Assembly (NCBI GenBank): GCA_027484985.1
Contig: JAIXRW010000025.1
Location: 84,875 to 148,874, forward strand
Origin: Rhodobacter sp.
GTDB lineage: Bacteria > Pseudomonadota > Alphaproteobacteria > Rhodobacterales > Rhodobacteraceae
DNA length: 64,000 bases
Direction of reading: 5' to 3'
This document shows positions 1 to 8,745 of this stretch, piece after piece. The notes below the pieces were generated by a model. That model had not been told where the DNA came from and did no database searches. It was given only the letters and a program-made list of their open reading frames with translations. The stretch's first letter is position 1, and every line of letters starts with the position of its first letter. Both the position numbers and the translations under genes were made by a program.

Positions 1-1
1 C

Positions 2-622
2 GTGACGCCCGACGTGGCCGAGGCCATGGGGCTGGCGGCATCGAAAGGGGCCCTGGTCACGGATGTGCCCGATGGTCCGGCCAAGGACGCGGGGCTGAAG
101 GCGGGGGATGTGATCACCACCTTCGACGGCAAGGAGATCGGCACGGTGCGTGACCTGACGCGGCAGGTGGCCGACAGCCCCGTAGGGTCGGCAGTGCCGG
201 TGGTGGTGATGCGCGACGGCAAGACCGAGACGCTGTCGGTCACGCTGGGCCGCCGCGAAGAGGCCGAGAAGGAAGAAACCGTGCCCGCCGCCGCGCAAAA
301 GCCCGCAGCGCCCGAACAGGCCGAAGTGCTGGGCCTGACGCTTGAGCCGGTGACGCAGGACATGATCGACCAGTTGAACCTGCCTGCCGGGACCGAAGGG
401 TTGATCGTGGCCAAGGTGGACGAGGAGTCGGAAGCCTTTACCAAGGGGTTGCGGCAGGGCGATGTGATCACCGAAGCCGGACAGCAAAAGGTGACGCGGC
501 TGGAAGACCTGCAAGACCGGCTAAAGGAAGCCAAGGATGCGGGGCGCAAGTCGCTGCTGTTGCTGGTGCGGCGTGGCGGTGATCCGCGCTTTGTGGCGCT
601 GGCCGTGGACGAGACGAAATAA
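2..622 (+). CDS. Do-family serine protease (DegP/DegQ-like), C-terminal part with two PDZ domains
   Basis: The gene enters the window from the left, so its 5' part (signal peptide, His-Asp-Ser protease domain) is missing; only about 206 residues are seen. Two PDZ repeats are visible: residues about 5-85 (GDVITTFDGKEI and the VMRDGK strand) and about 106-200 (EVLGLTLEPV, then GDVITEAG). They are separated by an acidic, Ala/Pro-rich linker. This two-PDZ tail is the normal architecture of periplasmic Do proteases, which degrade or chaperone misfolded envelope proteins. The identification rests on the PDZ pair alone, since the catalytic domain lies outside. The gene ends in a clear terminator and faces a convergent HD-hydrolase gene. 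Confidence 0.85.
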   Translation: MTPDVAEAMGLAASKGALVTDVPDGPAKDAGLKAGDVITTFDGKEIGTVRDLTRQVADSPVGSAVPVVVMRDGKTETLSVTLGRREEAEKEETVPAAAQKPAAPEQAEVLGLTLEPVTQDMIDQLNLPAGTEGLIVAKVDEESEAFTKGLRQGDVITEAGQQKVTRLEDLQDRLKEAKDAGRKSLLLLVRRGGDPRFVALAVDETK

Positions 623-642
623 GGCTTGGGCATTAATCAAAC

Positions 643-671
643 GGGGCGGCGGGGAAACCTGCCGCCCCTTT
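643..671 (+). terminator. Rho-independent terminator after the protease gene
   Basis: An 8-bp GC stem (GGGGCGGC / GCCGCCCC) with a 10-base loop is followed by TTT, 20 bases after the stop codon of the protease gene. The T-tract is short, so termination may be partial. Confidence 0.6.
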
Positions 672-721
672 GCCATGCGCTTCCGTCAGACGGGCGCGCA
701 GGGTGCGGATGGGGGAAAGAC

Positions 722-780
722 GAGTATTTGGGCAAAGGTGAAGGGGATCGGTCATGCCTTTCACCTTTGCCCAAATACTC
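722..780. repeat. Facing inverted pair of the dispersed GAGTATTTGGGCAAAGGTG motif
   Basis: Two copies of the 21-bp motif face each other: positions 722-742 forward and 760-780 reverse, perfectly complementary, with a 17-base loop. The pair sits between two convergent genes, so a transcript from either side could form a 21-bp hairpin. Related copies occur at 11 other loci in the window. Confidence 0.85.
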
Positions 781-857
781 CGGGGGAATCGGCCCTTGGG
801 CCGATGGGGGCTGGCCCCCCCCTTTGTTGCCGGTGCGGGATGGTTCCGGCAAAAATC

Positions 858-1499
858 CTAGCCGATTTCGGACAGAAGCCGCGTGCGGAAGCTTTCCATC
901 CATTCCAGCCGTTCGGCCGCCATGGCGCGGCCGGTGGCGGTTTGCATCCTGTCTGCGATGCGGACGAGTTTGACCTGGATATGGTCGAGCGCGAAGCGGC
1001 GGTCGTCGAGCGGGCGGCCGAGCGCCATGGGATCGGCGGCATCGAACAGGCTGCCGCCCATCTGGCCCGCGATCAGGAACATCCGCGCGATGCCGATGGC
1101 GCCGAGGGCTTCGAGCCGGTCGGCATCTTGCAGGATGCGGGCTTCGGGGGTTTCGGGGGCGATGCCTGCGGAAAAGCTGTGGGCAAGGATGGCGTGGTGC
1201 AGGGCGGGCCGTTTTTCGGGCGGATAGCCCATCGCGGCCAGTTCTGCGATGGCCAGATCGGCGCTGCGGCGCGAGGCTTGGGCGCGGTCGGGCGCATCTT
1301 TCGGCAGGTTCACGGCATCGTGGAAATAGGCGGCGGGGCCAAGGATGGCCGGATCGGCGGGTTCGTCCATCGCGATCAGGCGGCAGGATTTCCAGACGCG
1401 GTCAAGATGGCCCAGATCATGCGCGCCATCGGTGGCATCGGCCCAAAGGGCTGCGATGCGGGCGCGGGCGCGGGCGGTCCAGTCGGGCGCGGCGGTCAT
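858..1499 (-). CDS. HD-domain phosphohydrolase
   Basis: This 213-residue protein carries the metal-binding pattern of the HD superfamily: H31 (AHDLGHLDRVW), the H60-D61 dyad (YFHDAV), histidines around 101-107, and D125 in QDADRLEALG. The family cleaves phosphomonoester or phosphodiester bonds of nucleotides. The arrangement resembles the YedJ/YpgQ-type small HD proteins, but no substrate can be read from the sequence. Its ATG overlaps the stop of the upstream lipoprotein gene by 4 bases (ATGA type), so the two are probably translated together. It converges on the DegP-type gene. Confidence 0.8.
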   Translation of the reverse strand: MTAAPDWTARARARIAALWADATDGAHDLGHLDRVWKSCRLIAMDEPADPAILGPAAYFHDAVNLPKDAPDRAQASRRSADLAIAELAAMGYPPEKRPALHHAILAHSFSAGIAPETPEARILQDADRLEALGAIGIARMFLIAGQMGGSLFDAADPMALGRPLDDRRFALDHIQVKLVRIADRMQTATGRAMAAERLEWMESFRTRLLSEIG

Positions 1500-2035
1500 A
1501 GCGCGGAAAGGTCGGTTGCGACGAGGCCGAGGTCGCGGGCCGCGCCGAGGGAAAGCTGGCGGCTGTCAAGGCCGCGTTCGGTCTGGTAGCGGCGCAGGGC
1601 ATCGGTGGTGGCGGCGTCCATCTGGCCGGTGAGCGGGGCGAGGAAATAGCCACGCGCCTTGAGCGCCCGTTGCAGGCTGGCGATGAAGTCGGGGGTCATC
1701 TCGGCCGGGCAGGGGGCGCGGAACCATACGGTTTCGCGGTCGCGCACCATGCGGGTGGCGGTTTTGGTGCGGTAGGTGGCGGGGTTGACAAGGGTGCCGT
1801 CGGGGCTGCGGGTTTCGGGGGTGATCTGCACCTGTTCGGTGACGGTTTCGATCACGGCGGGGCTGGAATCTTGCGCCCAGCAGGCGCCTTCGGGGCCCTT
1901 TGGCGGTTCATCGCCCCGGCTGCGGAGGATTTCGGCGCCTAGATCGGCCTGTGCGGGCACGGCGGGCAGCGGGACCGACGGGGTGCAGGCGGCCAGAAGC
2001 AATGCTGTGGCAAGCCATGCGTGTTGTGCGGTCAT
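1496..2035 (-). CDS. Lipoprotein with C-terminal peptidoglycan-binding-like domain
   Basis: The 179-residue product begins with a short signal peptide ending in a lipobox (LLLAAC, Cys17), which predicts export and lipid attachment. The C-terminal part from about residue 113 has the helical repeat pattern of a peptidoglycan-binding domain (SLQRALKARGY, then TDALRRYQTERGLD). The middle is an uncharacterised Glu/Thr-rich stretch with two Cys residues (GACWAQD and APCPAEM) that could form a disulfide. A role in anchoring the envelope to the cell wall is likely but inferred. The stop codon overlaps the start of the HD-hydrolase gene. Confidence 0.75.
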   Translation of the reverse strand: MTAQHAWLATALLLAACTPSVPLPAVPAQADLGAEILRSRGDEPPKGPEGACWAQDSSPAVIETVTEQVQITPETRSPDGTLVNPATYRTKTATRMVRDRETVWFRAPCPAEMTPDFIASLQRALKARGYFLAPLTGQMDAATTDALRRYQTERGLDSRQLSLGAARDLGLVATDLSAL

Positions 2036-2118
2036 CTGCGATCCCTGCCTGTCTTGCCCTTTGGCGGGCTTGGGGCCGAGGATAGCCGCAAGTGGCGGCT
2101 TTCGCCAGAGCGGGGCGT

Positions 2119-2553
2119 TCAGGGCTGGTCGCCCGCCCGCGTGCCGTCATGGCGGAAGTCGGGGCGCAGGAGGGCGTCGAGCATGTGCGAGATATCCTCG
2201 ATCCGTTCGGCGACGATATGGACCACCCCTGCCTCGCGCTGCAAACGTCCGGTGACGCGCAGCATGCGGCCGGCGATGACGGCGCGGCGGTTGGCTTCGT
2301 AAAGCTTGGCCCAGACCACCACGTTGCAGGTGCCGGTTTCATCTTCGAGCGTAAGGAAGATCACGCCCTTGGCGGTGCCGGGGCGCTGGCGGACAAGGAC
2401 AAGCCCCGCCACGCAGACCCGCGCGCCCACGGGCGGTTCATCCAGCCGTTCGGCCACAAGGGCGGCGGGCGGGCGCGGCCATGTGCCGGGCGGCGGCGTG
2501 GGCGTGGACCAGATTTCGGTGACGCTGCGGAAGCGGGGGGCGATGTCGGGCAT
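2119..2553 (-). CDS. Orphan OB-fold protein related to the C-terminus of error-prone DNA polymerase DnaE2
   Basis: The central part (AGLVLVRQRPGTAKGVIFLT followed by an EDETG motif, then VVWAKLYEANRR and GRLQREAGVVHIVAERIED) matches the OB-fold that ends DnaE2/ImuC, the translesion polymerase of the SOS mutasome. DnaE2 normally exceeds 1,000 residues; here only about 144 remain. There is no PHP, palm or finger domain, and no imuA or imuB beside it. The N-terminal 40 residues (Pro/Arg-rich) do not look like DnaE2. The ATG at 2553 lies three bases from a LexA box, leaving no room for a ribosome-binding site, so expression would be leaderless or start elsewhere (an in-frame ATG exists at 2601). 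It may be a relic of an imuA-imuB-dnaE2 operon deletion or a free-standing single-strand-binding module. Confidence 0.7.
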   Translation of the reverse strand: MPDIAPRFRSVTEIWSTPTPPPGTWPRPPAALVAERLDEPPVGARVCVAGLVLVRQRPGTAKGVIFLTLEDETGTCNVVVWAKLYEANRRAVIAGRMLRVTGRLQREAGVVHIVAERIEDISHMLDALLRPDFRHDGTRAGDQP

Positions 2554-2555
2554 GG

Positions 2556-2570
2556 GAACGAATGTAGAAC
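2556..2570 (-). promoter_or_regulatory. LexA (SOS) box, GTTC-N7-GTTC
   Basis: Read on the minus strand the site is GTTC, seven bases (TACATTC), GTTC. This is the direct-repeat LexA operator described for Rhodobacter and other alphaproteobacteria. It ends three bases before the putative ATG of the OB-fold gene, which fits control of that gene by the SOS response. The match is exact in all eight defined bases, and the neighbour is a DnaE2 relative, which raises confidence. Confidence 0.7.
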
Positions 2571-2657
2571 ATTTGCGGCGCAGCGCAAGTTTTTCCGACA
2601 TGGGGGAAGGGTGCGGCAAGCTGCCCGTCAGGAGCCTGCGGCTTTCCTGCGCCATAA

Positions 2658-3772
<1,115 letters not shown>

Positions 3773-3907
3773 CTGGTCACCTGTTCTACCGGGGGCTGCC
3801 GATAGAGACAGGAATCACCCGCAAAGGTGGCGGGATTGGGGCGGTGCCGTATCAATCTTGCGTTGAATGGTTAACGGATTGCGGCAATCGGGGGGCAGTT
3901 CGCGGGG

Positions 3908-4357
3908 CTAGTTCGTGCGGCGGGCGGGCAGAAAGGGCAGCGGGGCCACGGGCACGCCGTCATCCAGCAGCTTCCGCGCTTCGTCGATGCGGGCTTCGCC
4001 ATAGATGGCGCGTTCGGGGGCTTGGCCTTCGTGGATGCGGCGGGCTTCGGTCACGAAATCGAGCCCGACATATTCGGAATTTTCTTCGACCTTGCGGCGC
4101 AGTTCGGCGATGGCCCGCTCCACATCGGAGGCCGGTGCGGCAAGGTCGGGGCGGGGTGGTTGCAGCGCGGGCGGCGGGGTGGCCGCATCGCGGGCGGGGC
4201 GCACGCTGGGGGCCATGAGCGATTTCTCGACCCCGGTATCGCCGCAGACGGGGCAGGCGACATGGCCCGCCGCCGACAGGCTATCGAAGGCGGCACCGGA
4301 CTGGAACCAGCTGTCGAAGGCATGGTCGGCGCGGCATTTGAGCGAGAAACGGATCAT
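3908..4357 (-). CDS. DUF1178 family protein
   Basis: From the chosen ATG the protein begins MIRFSLKC and has two Cys pairs in its first 40 residues (C8 and the CPVCG knuckle at 35-38), as usual for DUF1178. These residues suggest a small zinc ribbon. The middle is Pro/Ala-rich, and the rest is a helical block with EYVGLDFVTEARRIHEG, the family's conserved C-terminal segment. No biochemical function is established for the family. An in-frame ATG seven codons upstream exists but would add residues not seen in the family. The NUDIX gene upstream is on the same strand, 57 bases away. Confidence 0.85.
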   Translation of the reverse strand: MIRFSLKCRADHAFDSWFQSGAAFDSLSAAGHVACPVCGDTGVEKSLMAPSVRPARDAATPPPALQPPRPDLAAPASDVERAIAELRRKVEENSEYVGLDFVTEARRIHEGQAPERAIYGEARIDEARKLLDDGVPVAPLPFLPARRTN

Positions 4358-4414
4358 GGGTTGGAACCGTCGGGACATGGGGTCTGCACTGAGCTAGGCA
4401 GAATGGCGGCAAAT

Positions 4415-4897
4415 TCAATCGGGGGCAACAGGCGCACCCAATCTGTCGGGCGCTTCGGCGAGCGACTGGAACAGGGCGCGCAGGTCGGGTTCGGCCACCT
4501 TGCGCGAGGCTTTGGCGGCGCTGAACCATTTGCGGCGCCGTTGCTTGCGTTCGGGGAATTTGGGGGCAAGTTCGGCCACGCGCAGCGCATAGACCGATAC
4601 CGCGCAGGGCACCGAGGCCGTGGGGCCAAGCGCCTTGTCATAACCGTAAAGGCCGATCGGGTCGGCCAGAAGATGGCCGCGCACGCCTGCTTCTTCCCAT
4701 GCCTCGCGTTCGGCCGAGGCGGCGAGGTCGAGACCGTCGATGGGCCAGCCCTTGGGAATGACCCAGCGGCCGGTATCGCGGCTGGTGATCAGCAGCACCT
4801 CGATATGGCCGCGATGCATGCGCCAGCAAACCGCGCCGCATTGGGTGCGGGCAGGCGCGGTGGCCACAAGGAAATCTGCGCTGTCCATCCGTTTCAT
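4415..4897 (-). CDS. NUDIX hydrolase
   Basis: The protein carries GRWVIPKGW followed by a NUDIX box (EREAWEEAGV) that supplies the catalytic glutamates. The combination of an early VIPKGW and a KRRRKWF-like basic stretch resembles the diphosphoinositol/diadenosine polyphosphate branch of the family (KQRRRKWFSAAKA is visible). It therefore probably hydrolyses a nucleoside or polyphosphate diphosphate linked to X, but the substrate is unproven. The start was set at MKRMDSADFL; an in-frame ATG 13 codons earlier is possible. The gene is divergent from the glutathione-peroxidase-like gene. Confidence 0.85.
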   Translation of the reverse strand: MKRMDSADFLVATAPARTQCGAVCWRMHRGHIEVLLITSRDTGRWVIPKGWPIDGLDLAASAEREAWEEAGVRGHLLADPIGLYGYDKALGPTASVPCAVSVYALRVAELAPKFPERKQRRRKWFSAAKASRKVAEPDLRALFQSLAEAPDRLGAPVAPD

Positions 4898-5098
4898 CGG
4901 CCCCGTTCCGGTCTTTTGACCTGTTGCAAAGGGCATGCCTGCTCTGCCCGTCTATCATGCGCGAAAGTCGGGGCGAATGACCAGACGCTATACGTTCCGG
5001 GGCGCGGTTTATTGCCGCACTGCGCCCCGTTTCAGCCGGATGCGGCACAAAGCGCCGTCTTTTGCGGCACTGTGCGCTTGGCTGGCGGGTGGCGCGGT

Positions 5099-5126
5099 TT
5101 GACGGCGCGACCTTGCGGGCTAGGTT
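5099..5126 (+). promoter_or_regulatory. Candidate sigma-70-type promoter for the peroxidase-like gene
   Basis: TTGACG and TAGGTT are separated by 16 bases and end 28 bases before the ATG of the downstream gene. The -35 is close to consensus; the -10 is weak. Confidence 0.35.
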
Positions 5127-5154
5127 ACAGCCTGAAGTTTAACGGAGAATTTTC

Positions 5155-5676
5155 ATGCACCGCTTCTTTCGCCTTGTGCTGGTCGGCGCGGCAAGCCTGC
5201 TTCCGGTTCCGGCCTTTGCCGGGTTTTCCTTTGCCTCGATCGATGGCGGGACGATCGACCTTGATGCGTTCAAGGGCAAGCCCGTGCTGGTGGTGAATAC
5301 CGCGTCGCTGTGCGGGTTCGCGTCGCAGTTCAAGGATTTGCAAAGCTTGCAGGACGAATATGGCCCCAAGGGGCTGGTCGTGCTGGCGGTGCCGTCGAAC
5401 GATTTCGACCAAGAGCTTGAGGACGGCAAGAAGGTGAAGGATTATTGCACCGCCAATTTCGACATTTCCTTGCCGATGACCGATATAACCCATGTGGTCG
5501 GGCCCGAGGCGCATCCGTTCTATGCCATGCTGAAGGCGGATTACGGGTTTGAGCCGGGATGGAACTTCAACAAGGTGCTGCTGGACGGGCAGGGCGATGT
5601 GGTGGCGACATGGGGCAGCCTGACGGTGCCGACGGCGGGCGCGGTGACGAAGAAGATCGAGGCGCTGCTGCCCTGA
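5155..5676 (+). CDS. Glutathione-peroxidase-like thiol peroxidase, exported
   Basis: A 173-residue protein with a signal peptide (about residues 1-22, cleaving after FA) and a GPx fold. NTASLCGFASQFKDL holds the peroxidatic Cys53, and PGWNFNKVLLD holds the conserved Trp and Asn. In most bacterial GPx enzymes a second motif FPCNQF supplies Gln and a resolving Cys; here it reads VPSNDF, so the usual resolving Cys is replaced by Ser. Cys in KDYCTANF could substitute. It probably reduces peroxides in the periplasm using thioredoxin-like partners. The gene is followed after five bases by the deacetylase-like gene, suggesting one transcript. Confidence 0.88.
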   Translation: MHRFFRLVLVGAASLLPVPAFAGFSFASIDGGTIDLDAFKGKPVLVVNTASLCGFASQFKDLQSLQDEYGPKGLVVLAVPSNDFDQELEDGKKVKDYCTANFDISLPMTDITHVVGPEAHPFYAMLKADYGFEPGWNFNKVLLDGQGDVVATWGSLTVPTAGAVTKKIEALLP

Positions 5677-5681
5677 CGGGG

Positions 5682-6803
5682 TTGGCTGACGGGGCGGCTG
5701 CGGGGGCGGTTTTCATCGGGTCGCGGGTTTATCGCGGGTCGTCCTATGGTGCGGGGCATCCGTTGCGGATACCGCGTGTGCCGGTGGTGACGGACCTGTG
5801 CGCGGCGCTGGGCTGGCTGGAGGGGCGGTTCGTGACCAGCCCCAAGGCCAAGCCCGCCGCGCTGACGGGGTTCCATACGGTGGACTATATCGACGCGCTG
5901 CGGCGGGCCGAAGAGACGGGGACGGTGGATGCGGAAACGCGGGCGCGTCACCAGATCGGGACGCTGTCGAACCCGGTTTTTCCGCAGATCTATTCGCGGC
6001 CTGCCACGGGGGCGGGGGGCGTGATGCTGGCGGCCGAGATGCTGGCGAACGGGGCGGGGCGGGTCTATGTGCCCGGCGGGGGCACGCATCACGGCATGCC
6101 CGACCGCGCCAACGGTTTCTGCTATCTGAACGATCCGGTTCTGGCGATACAGGCCTTGCGGCGGGCGGGCTTTGGCCGTGTGGCCTATGTCGATATCGAC
6201 GCGCATCATTGCGACGGGGTCGAGGCGGCTTTTGCCGGTGAGGCGGGCGTGCGGATGATTTCGGTGCATGAAGAGGGGCGCTGGCCGTTCACGGGCGGCT
6301 TGGGCGATGATGCGGGGGGCGCGGCGTTCAACCTGCCGGTGCCGCGCGGGTTCAATGATACCGAGATGCGGGCGGTGGTGGCGCGGTTGATCGTGCCGCG
6401 TGTGGCCGCGTTTGCGCCCGATGTGATCGTGTTGCAGGCGGGGGCGGATAGCCTGACCGAAGACCCGCTGTCGCGGTTGTGCCTGTCGAACCGGGCTTAT
6501 GTGGAGTGCCTGCGGGCGCTGTTGCCGCTGGCGGACAGGTTTTTGCTTTTGGGCGGGGGTGGCTATAACCCGTGGTCGGTGGGGCGCTGCTGGGCGGCGC
6601 TGTGGGCGGCGTTTGCGGGTTTTGCGGTGCCCGAGCGGTTGCCGGCGGCGGCCGAGGCGGTGTTGCGGGCGTTGGATTGGGGCGGGGGCGGGCGGCCCTT
6701 GCCCGAGGAGGCGATGATGGTGACGCTGCTCGATGCGTCGCGCGAGGGGCCGGTGCGGGCCGAGGTGTCGGAGCGGTTGGCGGTGCTGGAGGCGCGGGGA
6801 TGA
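5682..6803 (+). CDS. Histone-deacetylase-family amidohydrolase
   Basis: The class II HDAC/AcuC/acetylpolyamine amidohydrolase fold is recognisable. GGGTHHGMPDRANGFCYLND gives the catalytic His pair, DIDAHHCDGVEAAF gives the zinc ligands Asp and His, VLQAGADSL gives the third ligand, and GGGGYNPWSVGRCW the Gly-rich active-site loop. The enzyme removes acetyl groups from lysine or polyamine-type substrates; which one is unknown. No ATG or GTG fits; a TTG at 5682, six bases after the preceding stop, gives a natural N-terminus. The stop overlaps the ATG of thpR (ATGA), so translation is probably coupled. Confidence 0.88.
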   Translation: MADGAAAGAVFIGSRVYRGSSYGAGHPLRIPRVPVVTDLCAALGWLEGRFVTSPKAKPAALTGFHTVDYIDALRRAEETGTVDAETRARHQIGTLSNPVFPQIYSRPATGAGGVMLAAEMLANGAGRVYVPGGGTHHGMPDRANGFCYLNDPVLAIQALRRAGFGRVAYVDIDAHHCDGVEAAFAGEAGVRMISVHEEGRWPFTGGLGDDAGGAAFNLPVPRGFNDTEMRAVVARLIVPRVAAFAPDVIVLQAGADSLTEDPLSRLCLSNRAYVECLRALLPLADRFLLLGGGGYNPWSVGRCWAALWAAFAGFAVPERLPAAAEAVLRALDWGGGGRPLPEEAMMVTLLDASREGPVRAEVSERLAVLEARG

Positions 6804-7339
6804 GGCGGGTGTTTCTGGCGCTGCCCTTGCCCGAGGGGGTGATGTCATCCTTGCGGGTGCAGCAGTTTCTGCTGCCGTTGCCGAAGGCCGTGGAGCCGGA
6901 GAACTTCCACCTGACGTTGGTGTTTCTGGGCGAGGTGCAGGACTGGGTGCTTGAGGCCGCGCATGAGCGGTTTCTTGACGTGCGGGTTGCGCCCTTTGAT
7001 CTGGGTTTGCAGGGAATGGGGATGTTTGGCGGGGCCAAGCCGAGGGCGGTTTGGGCGGGGGTCGCGCCGTCGGAACCCTTGGCGCGGTTGCAGGGCAAGC
7101 TTGCCCATGCGGCGCGGGCTGCGGGGATTGCGGTCGAGGGGCGGAAGTTCCAGCCGCATGTGACGCTGGGCATGTTCCACCCCCCCGCGCCAGAGGAAGC
7201 GATGCGGATCGAGCGGGCCGTGGCGCAGGGCGCGGGTTTCGCGGCGGGGCCTTGGGAGGTGGACCACTTCTGCCTGTACGAATCGCATCTGTCGCCCAAG
7301 GGGGCGCGGTATGATGAGTTGTTCCGCTACGACCTATAG
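6800..7339 (+). CDS. thpR: RNA 2',3'-cyclic phosphodiesterase (2H family)
   Basis: The 179-residue protein has both signature HxTx tetrapeptides of the 2H phosphoesterases: H37-L-T-L (ENFHLTLVFLG) and H120-V-T-L (FQPHVTLGMF). These open 2',3'-cyclic phosphates at RNA ends; the E. coli homologue was first described as LigT. Length and spacing match the family. Its ATG overlaps the deacetylase stop, and its 3' end overlaps the convergent amidase gene by six bases. Confidence 0.92.
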   Translation: MRRVFLALPLPEGVMSSLRVQQFLLPLPKAVEPENFHLTLVFLGEVQDWVLEAAHERFLDVRVAPFDLGLQGMGMFGGAKPRAVWAGVAPSEPLARLQGKLAHAARAAGIAVEGRKFQPHVTLGMFHPPAPEEAMRIERAVAQGAGFAAGPWEVDHFCLYESHLSPKGARYDELFRYDL

Positions 7340-8743
7340 CGGTGGTGGGCGTTTGGCGGGCCAGTCGGTCGCCAAGTGGTATTGCTGGCCGAGGGCAAGG
7401 CAGGCCGCATCGGTGCCGAAGCGGGTGACAAGTTGCATGCCCATCGGCAGGCCGTTCGGGCCGAAGCCTGCGGGGATGTTCAGCGCGGGCAGGCCGATCA
7501 GGCTGACGGGGACCACGATTTCCATCCAGCGGTGATAGGTGTCCATCGGGTGGCCGTTGATCGCCTGTGGCCAGCGCCATTCGGTCGGGAAGGGCCAGAC
7601 CTGGGCCGAGGGAAGGATCAGCGCGTCATATTGGTCGAACAGTCGGGCGGCGCGGGCATACCAGCGCGAGCGGATTTCGGATGCGGCATAGACGGCATCG
7701 GCGGAGAGGGTCAGGCCCTGTTCGATTTCCCATACGGTTTCGGGTTTGAGTTGGGCGCGCTTGGTTGGGTCGTCATAAACGCCGCGTTTGGCGTTGGAAT
7801 TGAGCATGGCGCGCAGGGTCGTCCATGACTGCCAAAGCTGTTCGGCGGGGAAGGGCGGGGGCAGCGCCTCGACCGTGGCGCCGAGGTCGGTGAAGGTTTG
7901 CAGGGCGGTTTCGCAGGTGGAAAGGATGCCCGCCTCGGTGGGGTAGGCACCGCCCCAATCGGCCAGCCAGCCGATGCGCTTGCCGCGCAGGTCGGTGGTC
8001 AGGCGATCCGCGAAGGGTTCGGAGGGGCGGCCAAAGGGGGTCGCGGGGTTTTCGCCCGCCTGAACGGTGAGGAGGTTGGCGATATCCTCGACCGTGCGGG
8101 ACATGGGGCCTTCGGTGGCGAGGGTGGCGAGGAAGGCATCGCCCACGGCATCGGACGGGACGAGGCCGAAGCTGGGGCGGAAGCCATAGACATTGCAAAA
8201 GGCGGCGGGGTTGCGGAGCGAACCCATCATGTCGGAGCCGTCGGCCACGGCCACCATGCGGGCGGCAAGGGCTGCTGCCGCCCCGCCCGACGATCCGCCC
8301 GCCGTGCGGTTGGGGTCATACGGGTTGCGCGTGACGCCGAAGACGGGGTTGAAGCTGTGCGAGCCGTGGCCCCATTCGGGGGTGTTGGTCTTGCCGATGA
8401 AGATCGCCCCTGCGGCGCGCATGCGGGCGGCGAGGAGGTCGTCTTTGGCGGGCATGTGGTTTGCGTAGAGGGGTGAGCCCCATGTGGTGCGGATGCCTGC
8501 GGTGGCGACGAGGTCTTTGACCGCAAGGGGGATGCCGTGCAGCCAGCCCTTGCGCGGGGCATCGTCGGCGGCGCGGGCGGCCTGCATCAGCCTATCGGGA
8601 TCGGGCATCGAGACCACGGCGTTGAGCGCGGGGTTGAGGCGTTCGATGCGGGCCAGCGTTTCGGCCATGAGGTCGGAGGGCGCGAGTTTGCGGGCGGCGA
8701 TGGCGCGCGAGAGGTCGGAGGCGGAAAGGTCGGTGAGCGCCAT
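7334..8743 (-). CDS. Amidase-signature family protein
   Basis: The Ser-cisSer-Lys catalytic set of amidase-signature enzymes is present: K76 (LAVKDLVATAG), S152 in TAGGSSGG, and nucleophile S176 in GSDMMGSLRNPA. Length (469 residues from MALTDLSASD) is normal. These enzymes hydrolyse amides of unknown small molecules here. The GSDMMGS form of the second loop differs from the usual GSDTGGS. The absence of gatC/gatB beside it argues against a tRNA amidotransferase subunit. It follows another amidase gene by two bases, so both probably come from one mRNA. Confidence 0.88.
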   Translation of the reverse strand: MALTDLSASDLSRAIAARKLAPSDLMAETLARIERLNPALNAVVSMPDPDRLMQAARAADDAPRKGWLHGIPLAVKDLVATAGIRTTWGSPLYANHMPAKDDLLAARMRAAGAIFIGKTNTPEWGHGSHSFNPVFGVTRNPYDPNRTAGGSSGGAAAALAARMVAVADGSDMMGSLRNPAAFCNVYGFRPSFGLVPSDAVGDAFLATLATEGPMSRTVEDIANLLTVQAGENPATPFGRPSEPFADRLTTDLRGKRIGWLADWGGAYPTEAGILSTCETALQTFTDLGATVEALPPPFPAEQLWQSWTTLRAMLNSNAKRGVYDDPTKRAQLKPETVWEIEQGLTLSADAVYAASEIRSRWYARAARLFDQYDALILPSAQVWPFPTEWRWPQAINGHPMDTYHRWMEIVVPVSLIGLPALNIPAGFGPNGLPMGMQLVTRFGTDAACLALGQQYHLATDWPAKRPPPL

Positions 8744-8745
8744 GG

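Noticed and set aside
5541..7580. A 679-codon open frame on the minus strand
   Set aside because: It is antisense to the peroxidase, deacetylase and ThpR genes and has the Pro/Arg/His-rich composition expected for a non-coding frame in GC-rich DNA.
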